Origin: Natronomonas salina
GTDB taxonomy: Archaea > Halobacteriota > Halobacteria > Halobacteriales > Haloarculaceae
NCBI RefSeq assembly: GCF_013391105.1
Contig: NZ_CP058335.1
Location: 868,001 to 932,000 of the forward strand
Reading direction: 5' to 3'
Length of the DNA stretch: 64,000 nt
Positions 41,145-49,517 of this stretch are shown here, one piece after another (positions within the stretch are counted from its first letter, which is position 1; the number at the start of each line of letters is the position of its first letter). A program made the position numbers and the translations under genes. The notes under the pieces were generated by a model. The model ran no database searches. It saw nothing but the letters and a program-made list of their open reading frames with translations, and was not told the origin of the DNA.

Positions 41145-42893
41145 TCACTCCAGGCGCGCCACGTCGACGTAGTAGACGAACGGCTCGGCCGTCGTCCGCA
41201 TCCTGAACTCCCGGCGTTCGTAGCGGTCGTCGATCCGCTCGTCGACGGCGCTGGCGTTCTTCCGGTGGGCGATCACCACCGGCGGGTCGGCGGCGAGCGC
41301 GTCCTCGAGGGCGGTCTCCTCGGGCGCGCAGTCGACGTCCATCTCGCCCGATTCGAAGTACCAGGGCAGCGGGAGCGCGTTGAACCAGTCCGCACAGGTC
41401 GGGCGCCGCTCCAGTTCCTCGTCGCCGGTCGGGTCGTGGAGGTGGCCGCCGTAGAGGACGACGTCGGTGCCGTCGTTGCGGTCGGCGAGGGTGCGCATCT
41501 CCGCGAGCGTCGGCTCGACGTCGCCGGAGGGCTGTGCGTACTGGACGAGCGAGTTGTCGTCGGACTTCGGGTCGGCGAAGCTGGTCGCGTAACCGGTCCA
41601 GGCCATCGACCCGACCACGAGGACGGCGAGGGCCACCGCCAGCGCGACGCTGACCGTGTCCCCGTCGACCCGCGCGTCCCCGCCCCAACGGTAGAGGACG
41701 CCGATGCCGAACGCCGCCGGAACCGCCAGCGGCAGGACGATGTGGACGACCAGCCACGCCGCCCCGCCGATGTCGGTGATGACGGGGTAGCCGACCATCG
41801 ACGCGGCGCCCCAGTAGAAGCAGAACGCCACCAGGTCGTCGGGGCGGTCGTACGGGAACTCCGAGGCGTACATCGTCGCCAGGAAGCCGACGACGGCGAG
41901 GGCGACGAGCGCCGCGGAGGCCTCCGCCGTGATGAGCGACATCTCGCCGAGGAACTCCAGGTACGGGTTGGGGTCCTCCTGGCGCGGGGTGATCCACTGG
42001 CAGGCGTACAGCTCCCCGGTCGACCCGAGCGTGAAGTAGACCAGCCGCGGGAGCTGCAGCGGATTCGCGAGCGCCTCCCCGAGCGTCGGCTGGGCCGCAA
42101 CGTCGAAGTGGCCCTCGTAGTCCAGACAGGAGAAGTAGTACAGCCGCTTCGAGGGCAGCGACCCCCGCGGCGCGTAGAGGTAGGTGAACGTCGCGAGGAA
42201 CAGTACCGCGCTGCCGACGATCGAGCGCCCGTGCCGGACGACCCCGCCGAGGGTCCGGGCGGCGTAGCTCTTGAACGCCTCCGCGGGCGAGCCGTCGGTG
42301 ACCCAGGAGACGACGATGCGGTGGCCCAGCAGCAGGCCGGTCGCGCCGACGAACGCCAGGAGGTACGCCAGGGCGTTCTCCTTGGCGCCGAAGCCGACCG
42401 CGAGGGCGAACGACGCGGGGTAGAGGTAGCGGCCGTCGTCGAAGTCGACGGCGCGGACGAGGCAGGCGAACGCGACGAAGCAGGCGGCGGCGACAGGGAC
42501 GTCGCTCCGCATGAACCGCGAGTAGTAGAGGAGGACGGGGTCCAGCGCCAGGAACAGCGCGAGGCCGACGACCGAGGCGTCGCGGAGCCGGTGGCGGAAC
42601 AGCAGCGCCGTCAGCGGAAGCAGGCCGCCCAGCAGCGCCGGGACGAGCCGCATCACGGTGTCCGTCGCCCCGAGGACCTTGAACAGCGGCGCGTTGACGA
42701 GGTGGAGCAACGGCCCGTGGATGATGGGCCGGTAGAACAGGACGCCGGTCGCCGCGTAGTCGGCGATCCAGTAGGCGACGCGCCCCTCGTCCCAGTGGGC
42801 GACCCGGGAGCCGAGGAAGGCGAGTCGGAGCGCGAGCGCGACGGCGGCGAGTCCGACGACGGCGAGGAGCGTCCGGTCCCGACGATCGTTCAT
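41145..42893 (-). CDS. Agl23-like (TIGR03663 family) membrane protein, second copy
   Basis: A 582-residue paralogue of 21226-22968. Shared marks: HWDEGRVAYW (Asp35-Glu36), IIHGPLLHLVN, LLYYSRFMRSDVP, GFGAKENALAYLL and a C-terminal soluble part with cysteines. GT-C topology suggests it handles a lipid-linked sugar or glycan acceptor at the outer membrane face. A TATA-like TCTAATCC about 28 bp upstream suggests its own promoter. Confidence 0.8.
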   Translation of the reverse strand: MNDRRDRTLLAVVGLAAVALALRLAFLGSRVAHWDEGRVAYWIADYAATGVLFYRPIIHGPLLHLVNAPLFKVLGATDTVMRLVPALLGGLLPLTALLFRHRLRDASVVGLALFLALDPVLLYYSRFMRSDVPVAAACFVAFACLVRAVDFDDGRYLYPASFALAVGFGAKENALAYLLAFVGATGLLLGHRIVVSWVTDGSPAEAFKSYAARTLGGVVRHGRSIVGSAVLFLATFTYLYAPRGSLPSKRLYYFSCLDYEGHFDVAAQPTLGEALANPLQLPRLVYFTLGSTGELYACQWITPRQEDPNPYLEFLGEMSLITAEASAALVALAVVGFLATMYASEFPYDRPDDLVAFCFYWGAASMVGYPVITDIGGAAWLVVHIVLPLAVPAAFGIGVLYRWGGDARVDGDTVSVALAVALAVLVVGSMAWTGYATSFADPKSDDNSLVQYAQPSGDVEPTLAEMRTLADRNDGTDVVLYGGHLHDPTGDEELERRPTCADWFNALPLPWYFESGEMDVDCAPEETALEDALAADPPVVIAHRKNASAVDERIDDRYERREFRMRTTAEPFVYYVDVARLE

Positions 42894-43021
42894 CGCCGTG
42901 AACCTGTCACGGAGGGATTAGAACAGTTCTGGTCCGCGGTCGGGGAGGCGGACGGCGAGGTCACGACGGAAGTTGGGACGGGACGGTCGAACGCGGCCAT
43001 CGTGGGCCCGTTCCGGCACTT

Positions 43022-43029
43022 CTTTTACC
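43022..43029 (+). promoter_or_regulatory. TATA-like element before ribH
   Basis: CTTTTACC centred 25 bp before the ATG at 43051, setting that start as leaderless against the longer frame from 42973. Confidence 0.5.
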
Positions 43030-43050
43030 GCCCGTCGCCGACCCGCTCGT

Positions 43051-43464
43051 ATGGTAGCGCTCGGACTGGTGGTCGCGCAGTTCAACAAGGAGCGGCCGAT
43101 CACCCACGAGATGGCCGAACGGGGGCGGGAGGCGGCCGCCGAGGCGGGCGCGGAGATCGTCGAGACCCTGGAGGTTCCGGGCTCGTACGACACGCCGCTG
43201 GCCGCCGACCGCCTGGCCCGGCGAGAGGACGTCGACGCCGTCGCGGTGCTCGGCGCCATCGTCACCGGCGACACCGACCACGACGAGGTCATCGCCGACG
43301 CCGCCGCCCAGGGGCTCACCGACGTCTCCCTGGAGCGCGACACGCCGGTCACCTTCGGCGTCATCGGCCCCGGGATGAGCCAGGCCGAGGCCGAAGAGCG
43401 GATCGACTACGGCGCGACCGCCGTCGAGAGCGCTATTTCACTCGCCGAGGAACTCGAATCATGA
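43051..43464 (+). CDS. ribH: 6,7-dimethyl-8-ribityllumazine synthase
   Basis: A 137-residue lumazine synthase starting MVALGLVVAQFNKERPITHE. GSYDTP for the substrate loop and VLGAIVTGDTDHDEV for the phosphate site (family GxxIxGxTxH) are present. It joins ArP and dihydroxybutanone phosphate in riboflavin synthesis; its product supports flavins for complex I and dehydrogenases. Stop overlaps the aminotransferase start (ATGA). Confidence 0.92.
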   Translation: MVALGLVVAQFNKERPITHEMAERGREAAAEAGAEIVETLEVPGSYDTPLAADRLARREDVDAVAVLGAIVTGDTDHDEVIADAAAQGLTDVSLERDTPVTFGVIGPGMSQAEAEERIDYGATAVESAISLAEELES

Positions 43465-44609
43465 CCATGGACTTCGCGGACCGCGTCGAACGGGTCGAAC
43501 CGAGCGCGACGCTGGCGATCAGCAACCTCGCGTCGCAACTGGAAGCCGACGGCGTCGACGTCGTCGACCTCTCCGTCGGGGAGCCGGACTTCCCCACGCC
43601 GGAGAACGTCGTCGAGGCCGGCAAGCAGGCGATGGACGACGGCCACACGGGCTACGCGCCCTCCAACGGCATCCCGCCGCTGAAGGAGGCTATCGTCGAG
43701 AAACTCGACGGCGACGGCCTCGACTACGGCACCGACGAGATCATCGTCACGCCGGGCGCCAAGCAGGCCCTCTACGAGACGTTCCAGGCGCTCGTCGAGG
43801 ACGGCGACGAGGTCGTGCTGCTCGACCCCGCCTGGGTGAGCTACGAGGCGATGGCGAAGATGGCCGGCGCCGACCTCTCGCGGGTCGACCTCTCGGCCCA
43901 CGACTTCCAGCTGGCGCCCGCCCTCGACGAGCTCGAGGCGACCGTCTCCGACGAGACGGAACTGCTCGTCGTCAACTCGCCGTCGAACCCCTCCGGGGCG
44001 GTGTTCACCGACGAGGCCCTCGAGGGCGTCCGCGACCTCGCCGTCGAGCACGACGTGACCGTCATCGCCGACGAGATCTACGACGCCATCACCTACGACA
44101 CCGAGCAGACGTCGCTCGGCTCCCTGGACGGGATGGGCGACCGCACCGTCACCATCAACGGCTTCTCGAAGGCCTACTCGATGACGGGCTGGCGGCTCGG
44201 CTACCTCGCCGCGCCGCAGGCCCTCGTCGACCAGGCCGGGAAGCTCCACTCACACTCCGTCTCCTGTGCGACCCACTTCGTCCAGTACGCGGGCATCGAG
44301 GCGCTGCAGAACACCGACGAGGCCGTCACGGAGATGCGCGAGGCCTTCGAGGAGCGCCGCGACATGCTCGTGGACCTCTTCGCCGACCACGGCAAGGACG
44401 TCCCCGTCCCGACCGGCGCCTTCTACATGATGCTCCCGGTCGATGACGACGATCAGGCGTGGTGCGAGGGCGCCATCGAGGAGGCCCACGTGGCGACGGT
44501 TCCGGGCAGCGCCTTCGGCACGCCGGGCTACGCGCGGCTCTCCTACGCGGCCAGCGAGGAACGGCTGCGAGAGGGCGTCGAGCGGCTCGCCGACGCTGGC
44601 TTCCTGTAA
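43461..44609 (+). CDS. PLP-dependent aminotransferase (aspartate-type, class I)
   Basis: A 382-residue fold-type I aminotransferase. NSPSNPSGAVF, the Asp/Tyr region VIADEIYDAITYD, the Schiff-base lysine in NGFSKAYSMTGWRLGY, and the C-terminal Arg in YARLSYA are all visible. Substrate is probably aspartate or a related amino acid with 2-oxoglutarate; aromatic specificity is possible. ATG 43461 overlaps ribH, so they are cotranscribed. Confidence 0.9.
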   Translation: MTMDFADRVERVEPSATLAISNLASQLEADGVDVVDLSVGEPDFPTPENVVEAGKQAMDDGHTGYAPSNGIPPLKEAIVEKLDGDGLDYGTDEIIVTPGAKQALYETFQALVEDGDEVVLLDPAWVSYEAMAKMAGADLSRVDLSAHDFQLAPALDELEATVSDETELLVVNSPSNPSGAVFTDEALEGVRDLAVEHDVTVIADEIYDAITYDTEQTSLGSLDGMGDRTVTINGFSKAYSMTGWRLGYLAAPQALVDQAGKLHSHSVSCATHFVQYAGIEALQNTDEAVTEMREAFEERRDMLVDLFADHGKDVPVPTGAFYMMLPVDDDDQAWCEGAIEEAHVATVPGSAFGTPGYARLSYAASEERLREGVERLADAGFL

Positions 44610-44922
44610 CGGCGGCTAGCCGTCGTTCGGTCGGCAGGCGCCGGCGAACCGACGCTCGCCGCGGCGCGTCGTCCCGACGCGCCGACGGGTGGCAGGTGCA
44701 TCCCCACACCAGCGGTACGGACGTCGCGACCGGCCCCCGGCCGTCGAGGGGCTTTCGCGACGGCCTCGGGGGCCGACGACGTCAGCGGGTGAAGCCGCGG
44801 TCGATGGCGGGCACCGAGTGACGGCAGCGCCGTTCCGGTCGGACCGACCGACGGCGGTACCGCCTGATCCATCGACGGGCTTCCGGTCGAATCTGATGCC
44901 GCGGTGAGTATCAACGGTCCCT
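44610..44922. other. 313-bp intergenic stretch between convergent genes
   Basis: It separates the aminotransferase (plus) from the Bat-type regulator (minus). It is GC-rich with short inverted repeats. The open frames crossing it are Arg-rich shadows. I see no RNA gene, promoter or credible small gene. Confidence 0.5.
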
Positions 44923-46512
44923 CTAGTCGTCTAGATGCTCGAGGAACGCGTCGACCAGGGCCCGCTGGGCGTGCCGGAGGTGGTAGTGGAACGTCGGGGA
45001 ACTGACGTCCATCCGGTCGGCGACCTCCTCGGCGGTCGCGTCCCGGGGCCACGAGAAGTAGCCGCCGAAGTAGGCGTGCCGCAGCGCCGCCAGCTGCTGG
45101 TCAGAGAGGCGGTCGGCGACGGCGTCGAAGAACTCGTCGGTCGTCCTGACCGGACGCTCCAGCTCGCGCTTCGAGACGAGTTCGACGTCGTACAGCTCGT
45201 TGGCCGCCTCGACGACCCGCCGGGCGTCCGCATCGCCGGCGAGCTCCGCGACGATGACGGTCTCGCCGTCGCGGGCGACCATCGACGTCGGGCTCGCGCC
45301 GACGTCCAGCAACCGCCGGGTGAACGAGTCGCTCGTGACCACGTCGAAGACGTGCTCGTCGCCGTTGTCGCCGATGTGCTCGATGGACTCGACGGTCGAA
45401 CGCTCCGCGGCCATCTCGCGGACCCGCTCGGGGTCGATCCCTTTCACGGTGACGTAGTGGCGGTAGTTGCCGTCGCCGCCCTCGACGGCGGTCGACCACT
45501 CCTTGCGACAGGGGCCGTCGGCCTCCGACGAGACCGACGCGAGCAGTGCCTCGGGTCCGGAGACCCGGAACGTCAGTTCCGTCGCCGTATCCGAGAGCAG
45601 GAGCCGCTCGGTCCGGACGGCGTTGGTGGCGAAACCGAGCACCTCGCCCAGCCGTTCGAAGGCGGCCTGCTCCCGCGGGCTGAAGGCGTCCGGCCGCGAG
45701 GAGTAGACGCTCAGCACGCCCTCGACGGTCCCGCGGTGGACGATGGGCACGGACGCCCCCGCGTGGACGTCCAGGGACTCCGCGACCTCCTTCGCGCGGT
45801 CCGGGATGCTTGAGTCCGCGAACCCCTGGATGACCTGTACTTCGCCGGTCTCGACGGCGATCTCGGCGGGTCGCTTCCAGTCGAGGCCGTTCAGTTCGGC
45901 GATCGTCTCCACGAAGTCGTCGGTGGCCGCCACGCCGGCCACGGGGTCGACGGTGCCGCCCGGGTCGTTGCGCGCGATCCAGACGGCCTGGTAGAGCTCC
46001 GAGGCGGCCAGGCGGTCGCAGACGGCCTGCTCGATCTCCTCGCGGGTCGCCGCGTCGATCACGGACTGGATCACCTCGTAGACCGTCTCGCTGAGTCGGT
46101 GCAAGGTCTCCAGTTCGTCCCGCTGCCGGCGGATCTCCCGGTCTCGCTCGCGTCTGGCGGTTACGTCGCGGGCGACCGACGTGACCAGGGTCCGACCGTC
46201 GACTTCGATGACGGAGCCGTTGAACTCGTGGGGGATGCGGTCGCCATCGCTCGTGAGGACGTCGAACTCCATCGTGGTCTCCGGGTCGTAGGTCCCGACC
46301 TGCGAGAACGCCGCGACGGCGGCCTCACGCTGATCGTCCGGGATCAGTTCGAAGGGGTCCAGTTCGGCGATGGTGTCGTCGTCGTAGCCGGCCACCTCGT
46401 TCAGGCGGTCGTTCCACCAGACGAGTCGCCCGTCCGCGTCGACGATGTAGACGAGATCGGGGAGCGACTGCAGCAGGCTCGTAGCTATCTCTCCGGGGTC
46501 GAATTCCGACAT
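44923..46512 (-). CDS. PAS-GAF-Bat regulator with HTH-10 domain
   Basis: A 529-residue bacterio-opsin-activator-type regulator. PAS at about 10-125 (LVYIVDADGRLVWWNDRLNE), GAF at about 145-300 (HAGASVPIVHRGTVEGVLSV), a Bat domain at about 310-460, then the HTH-10 at 465-525 (LSDQQLAALRHAYFGGYFSW, VADRMDVSSPTFHYHLRHAQ). These respond to light, oxygen or redox; no heme-binding His is certain here. Targets unknown. Confidence 0.9.
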   Translation of the reverse strand: MSEFDPGEIATSLLQSLPDLVYIVDADGRLVWWNDRLNEVAGYDDDTIAELDPFELIPDDQREAAVAAFSQVGTYDPETTMEFDVLTSDGDRIPHEFNGSVIEVDGRTLVTSVARDVTARRERDREIRRQRDELETLHRLSETVYEVIQSVIDAATREEIEQAVCDRLAASELYQAVWIARNDPGGTVDPVAGVAATDDFVETIAELNGLDWKRPAEIAVETGEVQVIQGFADSSIPDRAKEVAESLDVHAGASVPIVHRGTVEGVLSVYSSRPDAFSPREQAAFERLGEVLGFATNAVRTERLLLSDTATELTFRVSGPEALLASVSSEADGPCRKEWSTAVEGGDGNYRHYVTVKGIDPERVREMAAERSTVESIEHIGDNGDEHVFDVVTSDSFTRRLLDVGASPTSMVARDGETVIVAELAGDADARRVVEAANELYDVELVSKRELERPVRTTDEFFDAVADRLSDQQLAALRHAYFGGYFSWPRDATAEEVADRMDVSSPTFHYHLRHAQRALVDAFLEHLDD

Positions 46513-46579
46513 GACCGGCTCTTGGGATGAGAACGGTCGCCCGGGTGAAAAATCAACAGGTCGCCGACGCGGACCGAAC

Positions 46580-46990
46580 TCAGTCCTCGAGGGCGTCGCC
46601 GATGCGCTCGAGTTCGCGGCGGATGTCGTGGAGTTCGTCGCGGACCTTCCGCACCTCGCGGGTCAGTTCCTCGTTGTCGCTGCCGCCCTCGCCGCGGCCG
46701 CCGGGGGAGCCGCCCATGGCGCCGCCGGGACCGCCGCCGCCCATCATGCCGCCCATCATCTGCGCGAAGGGGCTGCCGCCCATGCCGCCGCCACCGGGAC
46801 CGCCGCCGGGGCCGCCGGGACCGCCGCCGCCCATCATCTCCTCCATCTTCTCCTCGCGACTCAGGCCCTCGCCCTCCTCGCCCTCGCGGTCCTCCGCGCG
46901 CTGTTGGCGGATCTCCTCGACCCGCTCGCGGAACGACTTCTCCTCGCCGCTGTCGTCGCCCTCCTCGGGCGCGTCTTCTTCGTCCGTCAT
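46580..46990 (-). CDS. Gly/Met-rich low-complexity protein with flanking charged helices
   Basis: A 136-residue protein starting MTDEEDAPEEGDDSGEEKSF. Residues 18-50 are a charged helix. Residues 50-103 are almost only Gly, Met and Pro (GGGMGGSPFAQMMGGMMGGG). Residues 106-134 are a heptad-like coiled coil (ELTREVRKVRDELHDIRREL). Probably an oligomer with a flexible Met-rich core; soft-metal binding through Met is possible. No family recognised. The frame upstream of 46990 is a DUF2797 shadow. Confidence 0.65.
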   Translation of the reverse strand: MTDEEDAPEEGDDSGEEKSFRERVEEIRQQRAEDREGEEGEGLSREEKMEEMMGGGGPGGPGGGPGGGGMGGSPFAQMMGGMMGGGGPGGAMGGSPGGRGEGGSDNEELTREVRKVRDELHDIRRELERIGDALED

Positions 46991-47039
46991 ACCCCCCCAT
47001 TTCGGCTCCCCGCAGAAAAGTCCCAAGGTCTCACGGGCG

Positions 47040-47807
47040 TCAGCCGAACGCGCCGAGGCTCGACTGCAGTTCCCGGGAGGACGTCCCCTCCCGGAGTTCG
47101 TAGCCGACCAGGTCGCGCATGTCGACGGCGTAGACCCCGCCGTCGCGCTCGAGGACGAGCACCCGGCCCTTCGTGCCGCGGACCGTCCCCGAGGCGAGCG
47201 TCTCGGCGACCGGCGCGGCATCGAGGTCGAACCCGTAGTCGAACGCGTAGGTGTCCTTCACGTCGAACTCGGCGAGGAGGTCCTCCCAGGCGGCCTCGTC
47301 GACCGTCCGGGCCATGCCGTCGACCTTGGTCGGCACCCGGACGGCGTCCGGCAGCGGCGTCTCCGCGGCGATCTCGGCCTCGATCTCCCGGGCGATCCGG
47401 CCGTCGGCGACCGTGTAGATGTGGGCGCCGCGGTCGGCGCCCTGCTCGCGGAACCGCGTCTCCAGCCGCCGGCGCTTCGTCACGCCCACCTTGAACGTGT
47501 CCGGCGCGAACGCCGCGAGGTAGACCGCGTGCTCCTGGTGGCAGTCCATCTCGGCCTTCAGGCACGTCCCGGTACAGCGGGCGCAGATCCACGTCGAGTC
47601 GTGGGCCTCGCAGTAGGGGGCGCGGGCGGCCTCGCAGGCGACGTGGTCGGCGCCGTCGAACGTGCCGGCACAGCGGCGCTCCCCGAGGGTGTAGGAGAGT
47701 TCCCGACCGACCGCAAGGGGCTCCCGATCGACGGCTCCGTCCACGGCGACCAGCAGCGCCGCTGGGTCGTCCGTCCCGGCGCCCGTCTCGTAGCCGACGA
47801 CCTGCAC
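47040..47807 (-). CDS. DUF2797 family protein
   Basis: A 255-residue protein. The N-terminal third holds a zinc-type Cys cluster (ERRCAGTF, HVACEAARAPYCEAH, ICARCTGTCL, DCHQEH). Residues 94-125 (VYLAAFAPDTFKVGVTKRRR) look like a GIY-YIG-type core, consistent with the DUF2797 assignment. A nucleic-acid role is possible; activity not known. It precedes the Gly/Met-rich gene by 49 bp. Confidence 0.8.
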   Translation of the reverse strand: MQVVGYETGAGTDDPAALLVAVDGAVDREPLAVGRELSYTLGERRCAGTFDGADHVACEAARAPYCEAHDSTWICARCTGTCLKAEMDCHQEHAVYLAAFAPDTFKVGVTKRRRLETRFREQGADRGAHIYTVADGRIAREIEAEIAAETPLPDAVRVPTKVDGMARTVDEAAWEDLLAEFDVKDTYAFDYGFDLDAAPVAETLASGTVRGTKGRVLVLERDGGVYAVDMRDLVGYELREGTSSRELQSSLGAFG

Positions 47808-47932
47808 GGACCCGGGTAGGGGAGCCCCCGGTATAGACCTCTCGCCGTCGGACTCGTCAGATTACCAACCCGTCTTCAACCCCGGGGAATATCCGGGGGA
47901 AGTGACATCCCGCAGACCACAGATTTCGCACC

Positions 47933-49069
47933 ATGGAAGACGGGAGCAAGGTAACGCGTCGCACTGCGCTCAGACTGGCCGGCGGCTCCGTCGCCGCCGG
48001 CGGCCTCGTCGGCGTCGTCGGCGCCGACGACGGCCTGGTCGGCGGGGACGACGAGCGCGTCCGGGTGAACGTCGGCTACCGGACCGCCGGCGGCCGCAGC
48101 GTGGCCGAGGACGCCGCCGGGACGGTCATCCACGACCACCCGACCGGCATCCTGACCCTCGAGGTCGACCGGAAGGTCCTCTCACCGCTCCGCCGGAGCC
48201 CCGGAATCCGGTTCGTCGAGCGGGACGTCGAACTCGAGACCGTCCAGACCGTCCCTTACGGCATCGAACGGGTGAACGCGCCCGACGCCCACGCCGCCGG
48301 CGAGACCGGCGACGGCGCCGACGTCGCGGTCATCGACACCGGCATCCAGGGCGACCACCCCGACCTCCAGGCCAACGTCGGCGAGGGCCGCGCCTTCCTG
48401 CTCGGCCTGAGCCACGGCCACTGGGAGGACTCGAACGGCCACGGCACCCACTGTGCCGGCACCATCGGCGCCGTCGACGACGACCAGGGCGTCGTCGGCG
48501 TCGCCCCGGAGGTCACCCTCCACGCGGTGAAGGTGATGAACTCCATCGGCACCGGCTTCACCTCCGACATCGCCGCCGGCATCGAGTGGGCGGCCGACCA
48601 GGGCCACGACATCGCGAACCTCTCGCTGGGCGGCAGCGGGTCGAACACCCTCCGGGAGTCCTGCCAGTACGCCGCCGACCGGGGGATGCTGCTCGTCGCC
48701 GCCGCCGGCAACGACGGCCCCTGCACCGACTGCGTCTCCGCGCCGGCGACCTACCCGGAGTGCTTCGCCGTCGCGGCGACCGACGAGAACGACGACGCCG
48801 CGTCGTTCTCCTCGACCGGCGCCGAGATCGAGATCGCCGCCCCCGGCGCGAACGTCGAGTCGACGTACACGGGCGGCGGCTACCAGACCCTCTCGGGGAC
48901 GTCGATGGCCGCCCCGCACGTCGCCGGCGGCGCCGCCCAGCTGGTCGCGAACGGCTACAGCGCCGACGAGGCCCGACAGCGTCTCAAAGACACCGCCGAG
49001 GACGTCGGGCTCCCGGAGACCGACCAGGGCGAGGGCCGCATGGACGTCGCCGCCGCGCTCGGGGTCTGA
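47933..49069 (+). CDS. Tat-exported subtilisin-like serine protease (halolysin type, S8)
   Basis: A 378-residue protease. Twin-arginine signal VTRRTALRLAGG (9-10), an inhibitor-like propeptide to about 108, then the S8 domain: Asp135 in VAVIDTGIQ, His170 in NGHGTHCAGT, oxyanion Asn260 in AAAGN, Ser324 in SGTSMAAPH. Five cysteines (174, 244, 264, 267, 277) suggest two disulfides after folded export. It lacks the C-terminal extension of many halolysins. The next gene, on the same strand, encodes a BsuPI-like inhibitor domain. Confidence 0.92.
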   Translation: MEDGSKVTRRTALRLAGGSVAAGGLVGVVGADDGLVGGDDERVRVNVGYRTAGGRSVAEDAAGTVIHDHPTGILTLEVDRKVLSPLRRSPGIRFVERDVELETVQTVPYGIERVNAPDAHAAGETGDGADVAVIDTGIQGDHPDLQANVGEGRAFLLGLSHGHWEDSNGHGTHCAGTIGAVDDDQGVVGVAPEVTLHAVKVMNSIGTGFTSDIAAGIEWAADQGHDIANLSLGGSGSNTLRESCQYAADRGMLLVAAAGNDGPCTDCVSAPATYPECFAVAATDENDDAASFSSTGAEIEIAAPGANVESTYTGGGYQTLSGTSMAAPHVAGGAAQLVANGYSADEARQRLKDTAEDVGLPETDQGEGRMDVAAALGV

Positions 49070-49107
49070 CGGGGTAGTTCTATGCGTGTGGGGGCCGAAG
49101 GCGGGGT

Positions 49108-49446
49108 ATGCTCGACTCGGCGCTGGAGGTGACCGTCGGCGACGGCGTGCAGTTCCAGTTCACCGTCGTCAACGGGAGCGACAGGCCCGTCGAACTCACG
49201 TTCCGGGACGCCTGCAAGGTCGACTACGCGGTCTACGAGGGCGACGACGAGGTGGGTGCGGAGGTGTGGCGCTACAGCGACGACCGGATGTTCGCACAGG
49301 TCCTCACGAACGCCGACCTCCAGCCCGGCGAGACGGCCACCTTCGAGGAGACCTGGCCGAATCCCGATCCAGGCGACTACACCGCGGAGGCGACCCTCCG
49401 CGTCGTGGAGCACGACGTCTCGGCGCGGACGCCGTTTTCGGTCTGA
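49108..49446 (+). CDS. BsuPI-like intracellular proteinase inhibitor domain protein
   Basis: A 112-residue all-beta protein. The pattern VQFQFTVVNGSDRPVELTF, AEVWRYSDDRMFAQVL and LQPGETATFEETWPN is that of the BsuPI family, first known as an inhibitor of intracellular serine protease in Bacillus. There is no signal peptide, so it should stay in the cytoplasm. Being 38 bp after the subtilisin stop suggests cotranscription and control of unexported protease; inference. The ATG at 49108 follows a TATA-poor spacer. Confidence 0.7.
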   Translation: MLDSALEVTVGDGVQFQFTVVNGSDRPVELTFRDACKVDYAVYEGDDEVGAEVWRYSDDRMFAQVLTNADLQPGETATFEETWPNPDPGDYTAEATLRVVEHDVSARTPFSV

Positions 49447-49512
49447 GGTACGAGACGGTCCGCACGACCGTCTCGGTCGGAGGTACGAGACGGTCCGCAC
49501 GACCGCCTCGGT
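49445..49512. repeat. Two tandem 35-bp palindromic units, likely bidirectional terminator
   Basis: Copy 1 (49445-49479) contains a perfect 9-bp inverted repeat GAGACGGTC/GACCGTCTC with a five-base loop (49452-49474). Copy 2 (49480-49512) repeats it with one stem change (GACCGCCTC). They fill the gap between the convergent inhibitor gene and the epimerase gene, reaching to 6 bp before the latter's stop. Confidence 0.75.
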
Positions 49513-49517
49513 ATAGG

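Noticed and set aside
41265-44609. 1114-codon open frame on the plus strand
   Set aside because: Its first two thirds are antisense to the Agl23-like gene and rich in Arg/Glu/Gly; only the last part (from 43461) is the real aminotransferase.
49445-49512. Tandem palindromic repeats as a CRISPR array
   Set aside because: Only two copies, no unique spacers between them and no cas genes; better as terminator-like repeats.
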